Shown here one piece after another: positions 35,356 to 45,305 of a stretch of 64,000 nt of DNA. The position numbers and the translations under genes were made by a program. A model generated the notes under the pieces. That model did not search any database. It saw only the letters and a program-made list of their open reading frames with translations, and had not been told where the DNA came from. This stretch comes from Lactarius indigo (taxonomy: Eukaryota; Basidiomycota; Agaricomycetes; Russulales; Russulaceae): the NCBI GenBank assembly GCA_025766275.1, contig JAFKAC010000051.1, forward strand, positions 186,001-250,000, written 5' to 3'. Position 1 is the first letter of the stretch. Each line of letters begins with the position of its first letter.

Positions 35356-38300
35356 ATGATCCACCCGGATCCACCACCCGACCTTCCTCCCGACGCACTC
35401 GACGAAAGCAACCTCTACTTTGACCACTTCTCCACGCCCCCTCTTCACGACCCTAACACATATACAGCGGTGACCTCCACAGAATCACCCACCATACCGC
35501 CCCCTGCTGAAGGGATCGTTGGCACTGCCCTCAACCCAATCTCCATCGCAAGCACCATCCCTTCCCAGGAAGAGGACACCGACTCGAGAATGAACTCCCC
35601 CGAGTCGGAAGAAAGCACGCACCCGGCAGTCCCACCTGCCGGTTTACACGCCCTCCCCGATCTTCCAGAACAGCCGGAAGAAATTATTGTCAGGGGTCGA
35701 AACACATCCAGAACACCTCGTGCCAATACACGCCGCCTCTCTAACGCCTCCGTCTGGTCTCATGTCTCAGAGGAGCCTGCTTCATCCCACTCCCGATCAC
35801 CCACTCGTTTCCCCTCGCCCCCCCCTGCAAACACTTCTACTAACCTTCGAAACGCAGTAGCTGGAAAGGCGCTCCCGCCCCCAGTCTCTGTCCACGCCTC
35901 CAATGCCAAATATGGCACTGAACTAACCAGTACGCTAGATGTGGACCATGAGGACCAGATCGTGGGCTTCGAAGCGAACGATCAAGTCCTCAAAGAGGAA
36001 TTTGCAAGAGAAATCAATGACGTAGTTATGGGCTTCTCCCAATACTACCTCACCGGCCCGCTTCAATTTCGGTTTGATAATGATTTCTCCTTTAGGCAGG
36101 AGAACCTTCATACCGCAGTTTTACTTACTATCCAGGCACTGGACACTGGCGCCGCTTTCAAGGAAGGCGAAACAGCGGTCTCAATGCTCACCCCGCAAGC
36201 ATGGCACCGTCTAGTCATGGCTACATTAGCTGCAATCATCAGGGGCCACCTACGCTCCCCTAGCAGAGCCACCAACGGTAACAAGTCTCTTAATTGGACC
36301 GTAGACTCCTTCATTGTTAGCAAGGATATCCCCAAACCTCTGTCCGAGGGAGGAGCCATACGCTCTATGGCACTCCAATTGGCGGGGTATTATAATACCA
36401 ATCGGGCTAACCCCCTGCACACCTCACCTGAAGAGTTCTTCGACTCCCTAGTTGAGAAACAGACTAACACCCTCAGGCGTATAGCGGATCGCATCAGCCC
36501 TAACACACAACCCATCCGCGATGAACTCATGAAGGATGAGGGCACAATGGCACAAATCCGTGAAGCGGTCAAGAAGTCTATTTTCGACTCCCTTAACGCT
36601 GAAGCACTCAACGACCTCGACACTTGGCGGGAGATCTACCGCGAAGAATTCAAAGAGGTCATGCAGAAGTACATTGCCGCTAACAACTTTGGACAGATCG
36701 ACCCAGTATTCCTCAAAAGCAACCACAAAGGAAAGAAACGAGCCAAGTCCGCTACACCCGAATTGGAGGCGGACCTGGAACACATTGAACGTTTAATGCG
36801 TGCTGACACACAGGCACAGATTGACTCCTTACGCAACGACATCCTCCTGACCATGAAAGCGGAAATGGAGAAAGAAATCGCTGACCTACGCAGAGACGAA
36901 TTCACCAGGGCGCAGGCTGAAGCCCTCCAACAAGTCCAGGCTGAAGTCATTACATTCAAGGAACAAGAAACCCATCGCCTTCGTCAAGAAGCCCTTAAGC
37001 AGGTAGACGATGACATTGCAACAGTCAGACGTGCCTACCGTGCGGAACACGAGGCCTATGTCCGCACACAACGGAATGACGTTCGTGCGGCCCTCAAACA
37101 ATGGAAGATCCGCCACCGCAACTCACGCAACCTGGAGTTCCTTAGAACGGAAGCGGCCAAACTTGGGTACGTTCTAACACCTACCTCTGCTGACGCCTTC
37201 AAGCCAAATTCCGACCCCGTGGAGGCCGAGCTGGACTGGCTGCCATCCTCGCGCGCCTCCTCTCGTGCCCCTTCTCGGGCGCCATCCCCTGCACGGTACC
37301 CAACTACGCCACCAAACCGCCCTCTGCAGGTGGACACAAACGTGACCCCGACCCCAGTACGTGTCAAACGCGTCCGTACTGACGACACCAGCCTCCGGGA
37401 ACCAGCCACAGACCACACAGTGGAGCTGCCGGCGCCAACCCCTTTCCCTATCCCGATCCCCCCTTCCCCTCTCCCCAATTCGTCCCCCATGTCCCCGTCG
37501 CCCATGGCAGAGGATCATCCCTTAGATGCCCTCGCGGACAGACTCGATGCTAATGGCGGTGTAGGGGCCTCAATGCACGCGGTCCCCCGCGATACTGAAG
37601 CCCCGCAGGCACCACACCAATCATCACTCCCGGAGGTTGAACACGAACCTCCACTGCATGCGGACACCCTCCGTGCAGCCCCTCTCCCGGTGCCCTTGCC
37701 TGAGACCACCTCCGCGTTGGCAGCTCCTGTTGCTCCCGCTACCCAAAGCGGCGACAGTGAGCTCATGCAGATGCTGCGCCTCATCCAAGGCACCATTTCG
37801 CGGTTGGAGGAGAAAGTAATAGCACAAGATGCACGCATCGAGTCGCTCTCCTCCACGCCACCAAACGCAGGACGGAAAACGGCTAAACGGACCGAGGCGG
37901 TGGCAGCCCCTCGGCCCGCCAACACCGCGAGTACGTCGGCCGCCGCAATGGACGAGGCTCTGAGCATCAATGCCCGAGCTGATGACCCTGCGGACGCCAC
38001 GCCCACTGCAAGCAAACCCCCCCCTGTAAACCGTGCCACAAAGCCCATCCCCCAAGCCAACCTCCCCCCCTCCTGGTCATCGATAGTAACCCAGAAGGCG
38101 GTCAAACAACAAAACTCAAACGCCACACTCGCTAAGAACACCATGGCCTCTACTGGCCGCGGCAACAACGGGAAAAGCAGTGGGGAAGCAGCCGCCCGCC
38201 GCAATAAAGCAAACATCACCGAGGTTACGGTCATACGCGGCCCCGGGGTGGACAACGCTGAATTGGAGGCAGCTCTCTATAGCACCCCACCCTCAGTCAT

Positions 38301-40083
38301 AGTTGGCTCGGCCCGCTCCGAGATCGAACGCCTCACATCCACGCCCATAGTCCTCTTAGACGGTCGATGGTCCACTAATGCGTCATCACACAACTTTGTC
38401 TACCGAATTGCGGGATCCATCCCATTCCGCACAATCCACACCTTCCGTAACGCTCTAGTAGGACCCCTGAAACAGGGCAACCTCATACCAAATGATGGTT
38501 GGACGTATGCTCAGATCCGGAAAACACCGACCACCAGTGACGAGGGAGTGGTCTATGACAGCGACGAACTCACTGCCGAGCTTCGCCGTAATCCTGCATT
38601 CAAAGACGCCATCCTCTGCATCGATCCCTTCTGGCAGGGCAACCCCCAGAACATTGGCCGCAACTCTCACGGTACAGTCAAGTTAGCCTACGTCGATGAG
38701 GATGGCCAAATCGCCCTCCAAGTCAAGCGGGATGGCATCTTCATGTTCAATGAGTCAACCAACTTCGTAATCACCGGGGACAACCCGACAATCCAGATGT
38801 GCGGGCGATGCCACAAGATTGGTCATGCCACCGATTCCCCGGCTTGCCAGGTACCACGCAATTCCGTTATCTGCCACATCTGCGCAGGCAGTCACCACCC
38901 CTCCACCCACGCCTTCCATTGCCCCCAGTCCAGCCAACACCAAGTAGCTGGCGTTTGCCGCTGCCGCTTCACCTGTCTCAACTGTAAGGGGAACCATAAT
39001 GCACGGTCCCCGTACTGCCCAATGAAAAAGTCATTTGCACCCCCCCCTCTCGCCCACATATCACCCGCCGCTCCAGCTGCCCACTCCCAACCCTCTGCCA
39101 AGGGAAAGGAGAAGGAACATGCTCCCCCGGTCCCCGCCGCTCCAGCGCCGGCGACGTCTGCAGGAGAAGTTCCCCAGGCTCGAGTGGACGATGATAACGC
39201 CGGCTTCACAACAGTCACGCGCCGAACTAAGCAGCAGAGGAAACGCGACAACCGTCAACGCGCCAACCGGGCAGTACCGGGAGCGCCAAACTACGATCCC
39301 GCTCTGGTTCAGCCCCGCGGCCAAAAGATGACGTCTAAGGTCCCGGCCCGCCCGCTCACGAAGACCTCACCACCGGCTGCAGCCCATACCGCAGGCGGCT
39401 CCTTCGGCGATGTAGCTATCACCCCGGGAGTCCTCCCCAGCTGGAAACACATCCCGGTTTTCTTCGAACAACATGTGGCCTCTATCAAAGACACCCAAAT
39501 GGCCTTCCGCAAATTAGTACCCCCGATGGAACCAGAAAACGAACTCGCCGCCCTCAACGATCTGGACAGGCAATGGAACGGATCAGGCGATGGTAAGTTC
39601 GTAGGCATCGACAGTATCGAAGCCAGACTGGCAGTCCAGTTCGGCTTCCCACTTAGAAGGGAAGACATCCCCACTCACATCCGGCGCTTCCGTCCGGAAA
39701 TCAACCCGGATGTAGAGATGGAAAGTATCGCGAGCCAGTACAGTGACGAACTTCCCCCTCCACCGCTCACCCCCCATCTATACCTCGTCCATTCGATCCC
39801 GCGTGAACAACGCATCGCCCTCCCGGGGGAGATCTTCGTCCCCGAACCCACCCCAGAGGAGCTACGCAAAGAAAAAGACATCAAGCTCAAACTCGTCGAA
39901 GTTCTATTGGCCCTTTTCGGCGGAGGCTCAGTCTACTCCCCGGCCATCATCGACCAAACGGCCAACATCGTCAGCCTCAAACACCTCATGGCCCTTCCGG
40001 ACCAACAAGCACAATGGTCTGCAATTCAAGACGTCCTCAAGTCCTTCAACGACATCACCGACAACCCTTCCAACCTCCTCTAA
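35356..40083 (+). CDS. LINE-1 ORF1: gag-like RNA-binding protein with zinc knuckles
   Basis: 1575 aa, presumed nucleic-acid chaperone that packages the element RNA in a cytoplasmic particle. The first ATG of the frame lies 135 bp into the element. Residues 1-200 are low-complexity, proline- and serine-rich. About 450-610 is a charged helical stretch (LRRDEFTRAQAEALQQVQAE) likely to form a coiled coil. 620-1000 is Pro/Ala-rich linker. Around 1147-1225 three cysteine/histidine knuckles follow one another: CGRCHKIGHATDSPAC, CHICAGSHHPS, CLNCKGNHNARSPYC. The tail is basic and then acidic. It is longer than most LINE ORF1 proteins, largely because of the disordered linkers. Its stop codon is one base before the ORF2 start. 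Confidence 0.88.
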   Translation: MIHPDPPPDLPPDALDESNLYFDHFSTPPLHDPNTYTAVTSTESPTIPPPAEGIVGTALNPISIASTIPSQEEDTDSRMNSPESEESTHPAVPPAGLHALPDLPEQPEEIIVRGRNTSRTPRANTRRLSNASVWSHVSEEPASSHSRSPTRFPSPPPANTSTNLRNAVAGKALPPPVSVHASNAKYGTELTSTLDVDHEDQIVGFEANDQVLKEEFAREINDVVMGFSQYYLTGPLQFRFDNDFSFRQENLHTAVLLTIQALDTGAAFKEGETAVSMLTPQAWHRLVMATLAAIIRGHLRSPSRATNGNKSLNWTVDSFIVSKDIPKPLSEGGAIRSMALQLAGYYNTNRANPLHTSPEEFFDSLVEKQTNTLRRIADRISPNTQPIRDELMKDEGTMAQIREAVKKSIFDSLNAEALNDLDTWREIYREEFKEVMQKYIAANNFGQIDPVFLKSNHKGKKRAKSATPELEADLEHIERLMRADTQAQIDSLRNDILLTMKAEMEKEIADLRRDEFTRAQAEALQQVQAEVITFKEQETHRLRQEALKQVDDDIATVRRAYRAEHEAYVRTQRNDVRAALKQWKIRHRNSRNLEFLRTEAAKLGYVLTPTSADAFKPNSDPVEAELDWLPSSRASSRAPSRAPSPARYPTTPPNRPLQVDTNVTPTPVRVKRVRTDDTSLREPATDHTVELPAPTPFPIPIPPSPLPNSSPMSPSPMAEDHPLDALADRLDANGGVGASMHAVPRDTEAPQAPHQSSLPEVEHEPPLHADTLRAAPLPVPLPETTSALAAPVAPATQSGDSELMQMLRLIQGTISRLEEKVIAQDARIESLSSTPPNAGRKTAKRTEAVAAPRPANTASTSAAAMDEALSINARADDPADATPTASKPPPVNRATKPIPQANLPPSWSSIVTQKAVKQQNSNATLAKNTMASTGRGNNGKSSGEAAARRNKANITEVTVIRGPGVDNAELEAALYSTPPSVIVGSARSEIERLTSTPIVLLDGRWSTNASSHNFVYRIAGSIPFRTIHTFRNALVGPLKQGNLIPNDGWTYAQIRKTPTTSDEGVVYDSDELTAELRRNPAFKDAILCIDPFWQGNPQNIGRNSHGTVKLAYVDEDGQIALQVKRDGIFMFNESTNFVITGDNPTIQMCGRCHKIGHATDSPACQVPRNSVICHICAGSHHPSTHAFHCPQSSQHQVAGVCRCRFTCLNCKGNHNARSPYCPMKKSFAPPPLAHISPAAPAAHSQPSAKGKEKEHAPPVPAAPAPATSAGEVPQARVDDDNAGFTTVTRRTKQQRKRDNRQRANRAVPGAPNYDPALVQPRGQKMTSKVPARPLTKTSPPAAAHTAGGSFGDVAITPGVLPSWKHIPVFFEQHVASIKDTQMAFRKLVPPMEPENELAALNDLDRQWNGSGDGKFVGIDSIEARLAVQFGFPLRREDIPTHIRRFRPEINPDVEMESIASQYSDELPPPPLTPHLYLVHSIPREQRIALPGEIFVPEPTPEELRKEKDIKLKLVEVLLALFGGGSVYSPAIIDQTANIVSLKHLMALPDQQAQWSAIQDVLKSFNDITDNPSNLL

Positions 40084-40084
40084 T

Positions 40085-43000
40085 ATGCATCATACAACCT
40101 TCCTATCGGTAAACATGCGTCGCCGCAACGCGGCCATGCATGCCCTCCTCGAAGAAAACAACGACCACGACATAATATGTGTACAAGAACCTTGGTTTGA
40201 CACTATAGGTACAGCCCGCAACGACAAAATGAGGGATGGAGTTGACGTCCTAGGCGGTGCTAGCCACCGTCGTTGGGATATCCACTACCCCTTTTTCTCC
40301 GCTAACAAAAGGGCTAAAGTCCTTATTTATTCCCGAAAGCACAGCAGAACGGCGTCCAAATACAGACGTCACCCGGCACTCATTATCCCCAGGCTGGACC
40401 TATGCCACCACCCGTCCATCTTAATGGTAGACGTCAGGATAGGTAAACACCTCACTCGTTTGATTAACTTCTACAACGATACTGCGGATCCCTCCGCCCT
40501 ACGTTCTTTACTCGCACTCGAACTTGACCCACTAATCCCTACAGTTCTCCTGGGGGATTTCAACCTACACTCTCCCCTTTGGTCACCCCCGGGACTCACT
40601 GTTACGGCCAACTCTAGGAAACTGGAACAATGGGCGGCATCACAGTCCCTTACGCTCACCAGCCCCCCACAGGTTATCACCCGCCGGGGCCTCGCCTCAG
40701 AGCGCCCTAGCACGCTAGACCTTGTCTGGTGCAATGAAGCAGCCATTGATGGTAATACCTTCACTCCCCCAGTAATCGACTGGGAAGCGTCCATTGGCTC
40801 TGACCACGCAGGTATCATCATCACGTGGGTAGTGGAGGGGATACACCGGGGGGAGAAACAACACCCCCGGCGGACCTTCTCACACACATTCCAGAACGAA
40901 GAACAAGAGCGAGCATGGCGGAATGACATCACTGCCCGCCTTCCCCCCCCAACAAACTCCCTTTTACCCACTGACATCGAGAATACGGCAGTAGACGTTC
41001 AAAACGCTCTGGTGGAGGCGTGTCTCCAACACATGAAAACCCGCGGCCCACGATCGTCAAAGGGCAACCCATGGTGGGACCAAGAGTGCAAGGACAAGCT
41101 GACGAAGCTACGCCTGACCACACACGACTCTCCTGAAAGACGTGCAGCCCTCAAGGATTTCAAGAAGACCACCAAACTTAAGAAACGCCGGTATTTCGAT
41201 AAAGTCATCCGCGACTCCCCGGTCTGGGAACTCGCCAAATGGAGACACGGCCGTCGGAAGGATGGTATCCCCGCACTACTGGATGCTGACGGAACTATCC
41301 ATTTTACGCAACAAGAAATAGGGTCCATACTAAGTAAGAAGTTCTTCGTCGAAGACCTCGGCGAAGTCGCCACTTCTCAGTTTGACGACCCACCCCCTGT
41401 CACGCAACGCGAGTTCAACCCGATCACGAATAGGGAGGTCGAGACTCTACTTCGGGACTGCAGCAACTCGTCGGCGCCCGGGGAATCCGGCGTCTCATGG
41501 GCAATCCTCAAAATGGCGTGGCCGGTGATCGAGGATCACGTGGTTTCCCTCTACCAGCGCATACTAACAGCACAGTACCATCCGCAAATATGGAAAACTG
41601 CCACCGTCGTAGTCATTCCCAAACCAGACAAACCAAACTACCTTCTTGCCAAGGCGTACAGACCCATCTCGCTTATAGAATGCCTCAGCAAACTCTTAGA
41701 AAAAACAGTAGCCAAGCGCATCACTTACTGCGTGGATAAGTATTCCCTCATGCCGACAACGCAGTTTGGCACAAGGGCGTTCTCATCAACAATCGACGCC
41801 GGCCTCACGCTGGTTCATGACGTTCAATCGGCGTTTCGTACTAACCAGAAATGCGCAGCCCTCCTCTTCGACATCAAGGGATTCTTTGACCATGTTCATA
41901 ATGGTCGCCTCACAGCCATCCTACGCAATCTAGGTTTCCCCCCGGAAATCTACAACTGGGTCCACTCCCTTTTGAGCGGACGACAAGTTCAAATGTCGTT
42001 CAACGGCCTCACAGACAACACCCGCCCACAACCAATCGGCACCCCTCAAGGCTCACCAATTTCGCCGATCCTTTCAGCCATATACACGTCCACCCTCCTC
42101 AAGTTAGCACCCAGCCACACCAACACTACCCTTGGTATGTACGTTGACGACGGACTAATCTTCGCCCACGGGAACACGTGGGAGGAGGTCAACACGGCTC
42201 TACGCGAACGGTATCGTATGTGTGAAGACTGGCTTCGCCGCTCCAACTTGGAGTGCGAACCGGACAAAACTGAGCTCATCTATTTTTCCAAACCATGGTC
42301 CAGGAACAAAGATCCGCCCCCAAGAGTGCTCTACCTGCCGGACCCAATACACGCAACGTACTATCCTGTCACACCGTCCGACAACATCCGCTACCTGGGT
42401 TTTTTCATAAATTTCAAACTCAATTGGGAAAACCACGTCAACATCATGTGCAACCGAGCACGGGCGTCGATCAAGTCCATTCAACTTCTCGGCAATACCC
42501 GAAAGGGTATATCGACCGCAAACTGGCGCCTCCTCTTCAACGCAATTTGTCTCCCAGTCCTCTCCTACGGCTGCCAACTGTGGATGACCAAGAAACACAA
42601 GGTCGGACTCATCAACAAAGTCCAGTTGGTAATGAACGAAGGGGTAAAATTAATCTCTGGTTCCTTCCGGACGGCACCTCGCGGCCCTCTGCATGAGCTG
42701 GTCCGGGTGCTGCCCGCAAAACAGTACCTGGAGAAACTGATCTCGTCCTCCGCCCTTAGACTGTTCCGTGTCCCCCTCACCTCGCAACTCCTAACCCGTT
42801 TGGGCGACGAGTGGCGAGGGGAGGTCCAGAACGGCCCACACTCCAGCAATGGAGGGGTGGTGTGCAACAGACAAATCCGGGTTAGGTCTGGAAAAACCCA
42901 ACAGTGCCCCACTGCCTTGGAGGCTCTCGCCGGCAAGGTCGACCCCGTGTTGACCGAGCGGGTTGACGTCACAGCCATCGCCCCCTGGGAGGTCCCTAAC

Positions 43001-44080
43001 TGGGTGGCGCATGTGAACTGTGAAGGGAAGTCGGACCCCAAGTCTCGAAAACAGGCTGTCAACGGGCTTTATGCCAACTGCCAGTCTGCTAGTAGAGTTA
43101 TAATCCGACTGGCAAGCACTATCTCGAACCGCCACCGGTTTGACAACAAACACGTGGGAGGAGCCGCGATTGATGTCACATCAGGACACGCGCCCCCCTT
43201 TTCAAGGAAGTGGGCAATGGGTACGGAGGTGGAAGACAACGACGTTGCCCTGTTTGGCCTAGCCAAGACAGCGGAGTTCATTGCAGCTGAGTACTCGCAT
43301 GCGGCCCCTAAATCGATCTACATACTGTCCAACAATGAGTCCGCCCTATCTCACATTACGTCTTACCGCTCATACGACAACCAAAAAGAGGTGCTTACGT
43401 GGCATCGCGCTCTCACTTCTTTCTTCGCACAGCCCAGGGACACGAGGATCACACTCGTGTGGTCGCCGGTTGACCAGAAGAGAGCTCCCGACTCCCGCGC
43501 ACGCAAAGCAGCACTCCAGGCATGTCAAAGTCCATCCCCTTCCGCTACCCACCCTATCCGCTCTACTACGTGGATGCGGAAGCACCTCAGAGGCGCCGCC
43601 TTTCGCTCATGGGCGGCGGACTGGCGCACCAACATATCCAAACCACACCGCCCCCGCGCCTACGGGCACTCTATCGACACAACCAGGCCACCTGATGGCC
43701 GCAACCACCCCTTATGGTTGGCTGCCATACCCCCCAAAAAGCCCAGTGATGACTATGTGGACATCAATCGCCGTGCACATTCCACTGCCATGCAACTCGC
43801 CACCCTCCATTCATTCACATCCGACTACACCTTATCGCACCGACCCGACCTCCCGCTAAGCGCCTCCCTCTGCCCAGCGTGCAAGGTGGCCAACTCATTT
43901 AACCACCAAATATTACACTGCCCACTGTACGCTGCGGCTCGTCGCAAAGCCTTCCACTTCTACCTGGACCATGACACCAACCCTCTCCGCATTTTCTACG
44001 TGCTGGAGTACCATCTATGCCTATTCCTGCAATCCTCAATCGCTGCTTATGCCCCACGACGCCCTAAACAACCGGGATGA
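40085..44080 (+). CDS. LINE-1 ORF2: endonuclease-reverse transcriptase
   Basis: 1331 aa from the ATG right after the ORF1 stop (TAATATG). This start is chosen because the APE endonuclease begins at once (TTFLSVNMRRRNAAMHALL). The frame is also open 342 nt further upstream inside ORF1. Order: APE-type endonuclease ~1-235 (CVQEPWFD, LLGDFNLHSPLW, LDLVWCN, SDHAGIIIT); reverse transcriptase ~440-760 (AYRPISLIECLSKLLEKTV, LLFDIKGFFDHV, GTPQGSPISPILSAIYT, catalytic MYVDDG at 685-690); RNase H-like domain ~1000-1150; C-terminal zinc motif CPACKVANSFNHQILHC. It nicks the target and primes reverse transcription there. The RNase H-like domain lacks the usual TDGS and DSQ acidic residues (GGAAIDVT and SNNESAL instead), so that activity is probably lost. 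Confidence 0.9.
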   Translation: MHHTTFLSVNMRRRNAAMHALLEENNDHDIICVQEPWFDTIGTARNDKMRDGVDVLGGASHRRWDIHYPFFSANKRAKVLIYSRKHSRTASKYRRHPALIIPRLDLCHHPSILMVDVRIGKHLTRLINFYNDTADPSALRSLLALELDPLIPTVLLGDFNLHSPLWSPPGLTVTANSRKLEQWAASQSLTLTSPPQVITRRGLASERPSTLDLVWCNEAAIDGNTFTPPVIDWEASIGSDHAGIIITWVVEGIHRGEKQHPRRTFSHTFQNEEQERAWRNDITARLPPPTNSLLPTDIENTAVDVQNALVEACLQHMKTRGPRSSKGNPWWDQECKDKLTKLRLTTHDSPERRAALKDFKKTTKLKKRRYFDKVIRDSPVWELAKWRHGRRKDGIPALLDADGTIHFTQQEIGSILSKKFFVEDLGEVATSQFDDPPPVTQREFNPITNREVETLLRDCSNSSAPGESGVSWAILKMAWPVIEDHVVSLYQRILTAQYHPQIWKTATVVVIPKPDKPNYLLAKAYRPISLIECLSKLLEKTVAKRITYCVDKYSLMPTTQFGTRAFSSTIDAGLTLVHDVQSAFRTNQKCAALLFDIKGFFDHVHNGRLTAILRNLGFPPEIYNWVHSLLSGRQVQMSFNGLTDNTRPQPIGTPQGSPISPILSAIYTSTLLKLAPSHTNTTLGMYVDDGLIFAHGNTWEEVNTALRERYRMCEDWLRRSNLECEPDKTELIYFSKPWSRNKDPPPRVLYLPDPIHATYYPVTPSDNIRYLGFFINFKLNWENHVNIMCNRARASIKSIQLLGNTRKGISTANWRLLFNAICLPVLSYGCQLWMTKKHKVGLINKVQLVMNEGVKLISGSFRTAPRGPLHELVRVLPAKQYLEKLISSSALRLFRVPLTSQLLTRLGDEWRGEVQNGPHSSNGGVVCNRQIRVRSGKTQQCPTALEALAGKVDPVLTERVDVTAIAPWEVPNWVAHVNCEGKSDPKSRKQAVNGLYANCQSASRVIIRLASTISNRHRFDNKHVGGAAIDVTSGHAPPFSRKWAMGTEVEDNDVALFGLAKTAEFIAAEYSHAAPKSIYILSNNESALSHITSYRSYDNQKEVLTWHRALTSFFAQPRDTRITLVWSPVDQKRAPDSRARKAALQACQSPSPSATHPIRSTTWMRKHLRGAAFRSWAADWRTNISKPHRPRAYGHSIDTTRPPDGRNHPLWLAAIPPKKPSDDYVDINRRAHSTAMQLATLHSFTSDYTLSHRPDLPLSASLCPACKVANSFNHQILHCPLYAAARRKAFHFYLDHDTNPLRIFYVLEYHLCLFLQSSIAAYAPRRPKQPG

Positions 44081-44377
44081 AGGAGCTCTCGGACCGCAAC
44101 CCTCGCCCTGTGCCCAGCACAGCCCCGTAAGTGCTACCCTTTTGTGCTCCGCGCCCTTTAAGGGTCCCTTGTGCTTCGGTGACATCATTTTACATACCAT
44201 CATATACGACCATGACCCTTTCCCTCTGGGAGGTGACGCCTAGCTGAGTTATTTTTCTCGGTTATTTACTCTTTGACGCCCGCATGTGAGTCTCGGCTTA
44301 CTTAACTTACTTCATTCCTGCTTCACGCTCGGAGACCGGCTTTGTATTACGTACTGCCCCGGAATAAAAATCAATTC

Positions 44378-44405
44378 AAAAAAAAAAAAAAAAAAAAAAA
44401 AAAAA
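44378..44405 (+). repeat. LINE-1 poly-A tail
   Basis: 28 consecutive A residues, 16 nt after AATAAA. The last one or two could belong to the target duplication, whose left copy is preceded by AA. Confidence 0.9.
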
Positions 44406-44418
44406 GACAAGGTGTACG
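44406..44418. repeat. Right target-site duplication of LINE-1
   Basis: GACAAGGTGTACG, identical to 35208-35220. The spacer sequence then continues (AAAGGAGGGTAGTCG) as in spacers A and D. Confidence 0.93.
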
Positions 44419-45135
44419 AAAGGAGGGTAGTCGTCGTGTGGTGGGATATGATAATATCCTTTTCGTCTATAAGTTGGCAGATGTGCATAGGGCCTTTGGA
44501 ACGGAACTTGAAGGATAAGTGAGCGTAACTTGTGCCAAGGGAAAGGGCCAAGGTCCACACTCGTCTGCTAACCCTATCAGTTATGTCTACAGACGCAAGC
44601 AAACGCAGCGGCCACGCTCTGGTCATTGATCGAAACAAACGAACAGAACGAGGGTTGACGATGTTGACAGGTCGACGCCCTTGAGGATGATACCCGTGAA
44701 CGTTGAAGGCCACCCTGGTGCGTACCTAAAGCGACATCCCCACCGTCATCCTCACTTGTGGTGGCCCTCCTGCGCTCTGCCACTGCCTTCATGCGTGGCG
44801 CGTCATAACTCCTAGTGAGCGTATCGCCGCTAGTAGACCGCAAGACTGTTATTACATACCATTAATCGTCACCAATAACCATATTCTAACCAAAGTATCG
44901 GTGCCTGGCATCGGTGTGGGCGGTTGGAGAATGAGGGGCCTAGCGTCCTACGAGGGCTAGACGAACGCTTTCACGGGATTGGACAGATGGGAAGCGTACA
45001 GCGTAGATGAATGCAGGAGAGGATCATATTTTCCAGTTGGATATCGTTCCCATTTGTGAGATGGGGCGAACGGGAACGAAGGGGGGATAGAAAGAGCACA
45101 CATCGAGGACTGTGAAGGAGCTGGGTATCTCGTTT
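44419..45135. repeat. Spacer C, part after LINE-1
   Basis: Continues the spacer module; 44480-45130 resembles 53790-54460 and 15570-16260. No gene is supported; short frames on both strands are not conserved between copies. Confidence 0.7.
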
Positions 45136-45305
45136 GAACCGGCCCGGAGATGACCCGATGAGCGCCTGGGGCAACGTTATCCAATCATGTGTGCTGTGCG
45201 AGAGGCTGTGCGCGCTACCTGCACACGTTCCCACCTGAGAAACGTGGTCCTCGGCTCGCATTTTCGACCTGCACTCTTATCTAGCTCAAAGCCACCAGAA
45301 TTACG
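45136..45305 (+). promoter_or_regulatory. Probable NLR-D promoter and 5' leader
   Basis: GAACCGGCCCGG at 45136-45147 (one change from the NLR-B motif), then GAGCGCCTG and the conserved leader to the ATG at 45306. Confidence 0.45.

Larger units (their letters stand above)
35221..44405 (+). mobile_element. LINE-1: full-length non-LTR retrotransposon, Tad-like
   Basis: 9185 bp, from a short 5' leader (135 bp) to a 28-nt poly-A tail (44378-44405) preceded by AATAAA at 44362, flanked by an exact 13-bp duplication. Two long open frames: ORF1 (35356-40083, zinc-knuckle gag-like) and ORF2 (40085-44080, endonuclease, reverse transcriptase, RNase H-like). No stop codon or frameshift was found, so it may be competent. 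It sits in the spacer downstream of NLR-C in the same orientation as the NLR genes and hits no gene. Assignment to the Tad1 group is from the protein architecture only. Confidence 0.92.

Noticed and set aside
39743..40084. Separate small gene at the end of LINE-1 ORF1
   Set aside because: It is simply the ORF2 frame open upstream of its likely start; discussed as an overlap instead.
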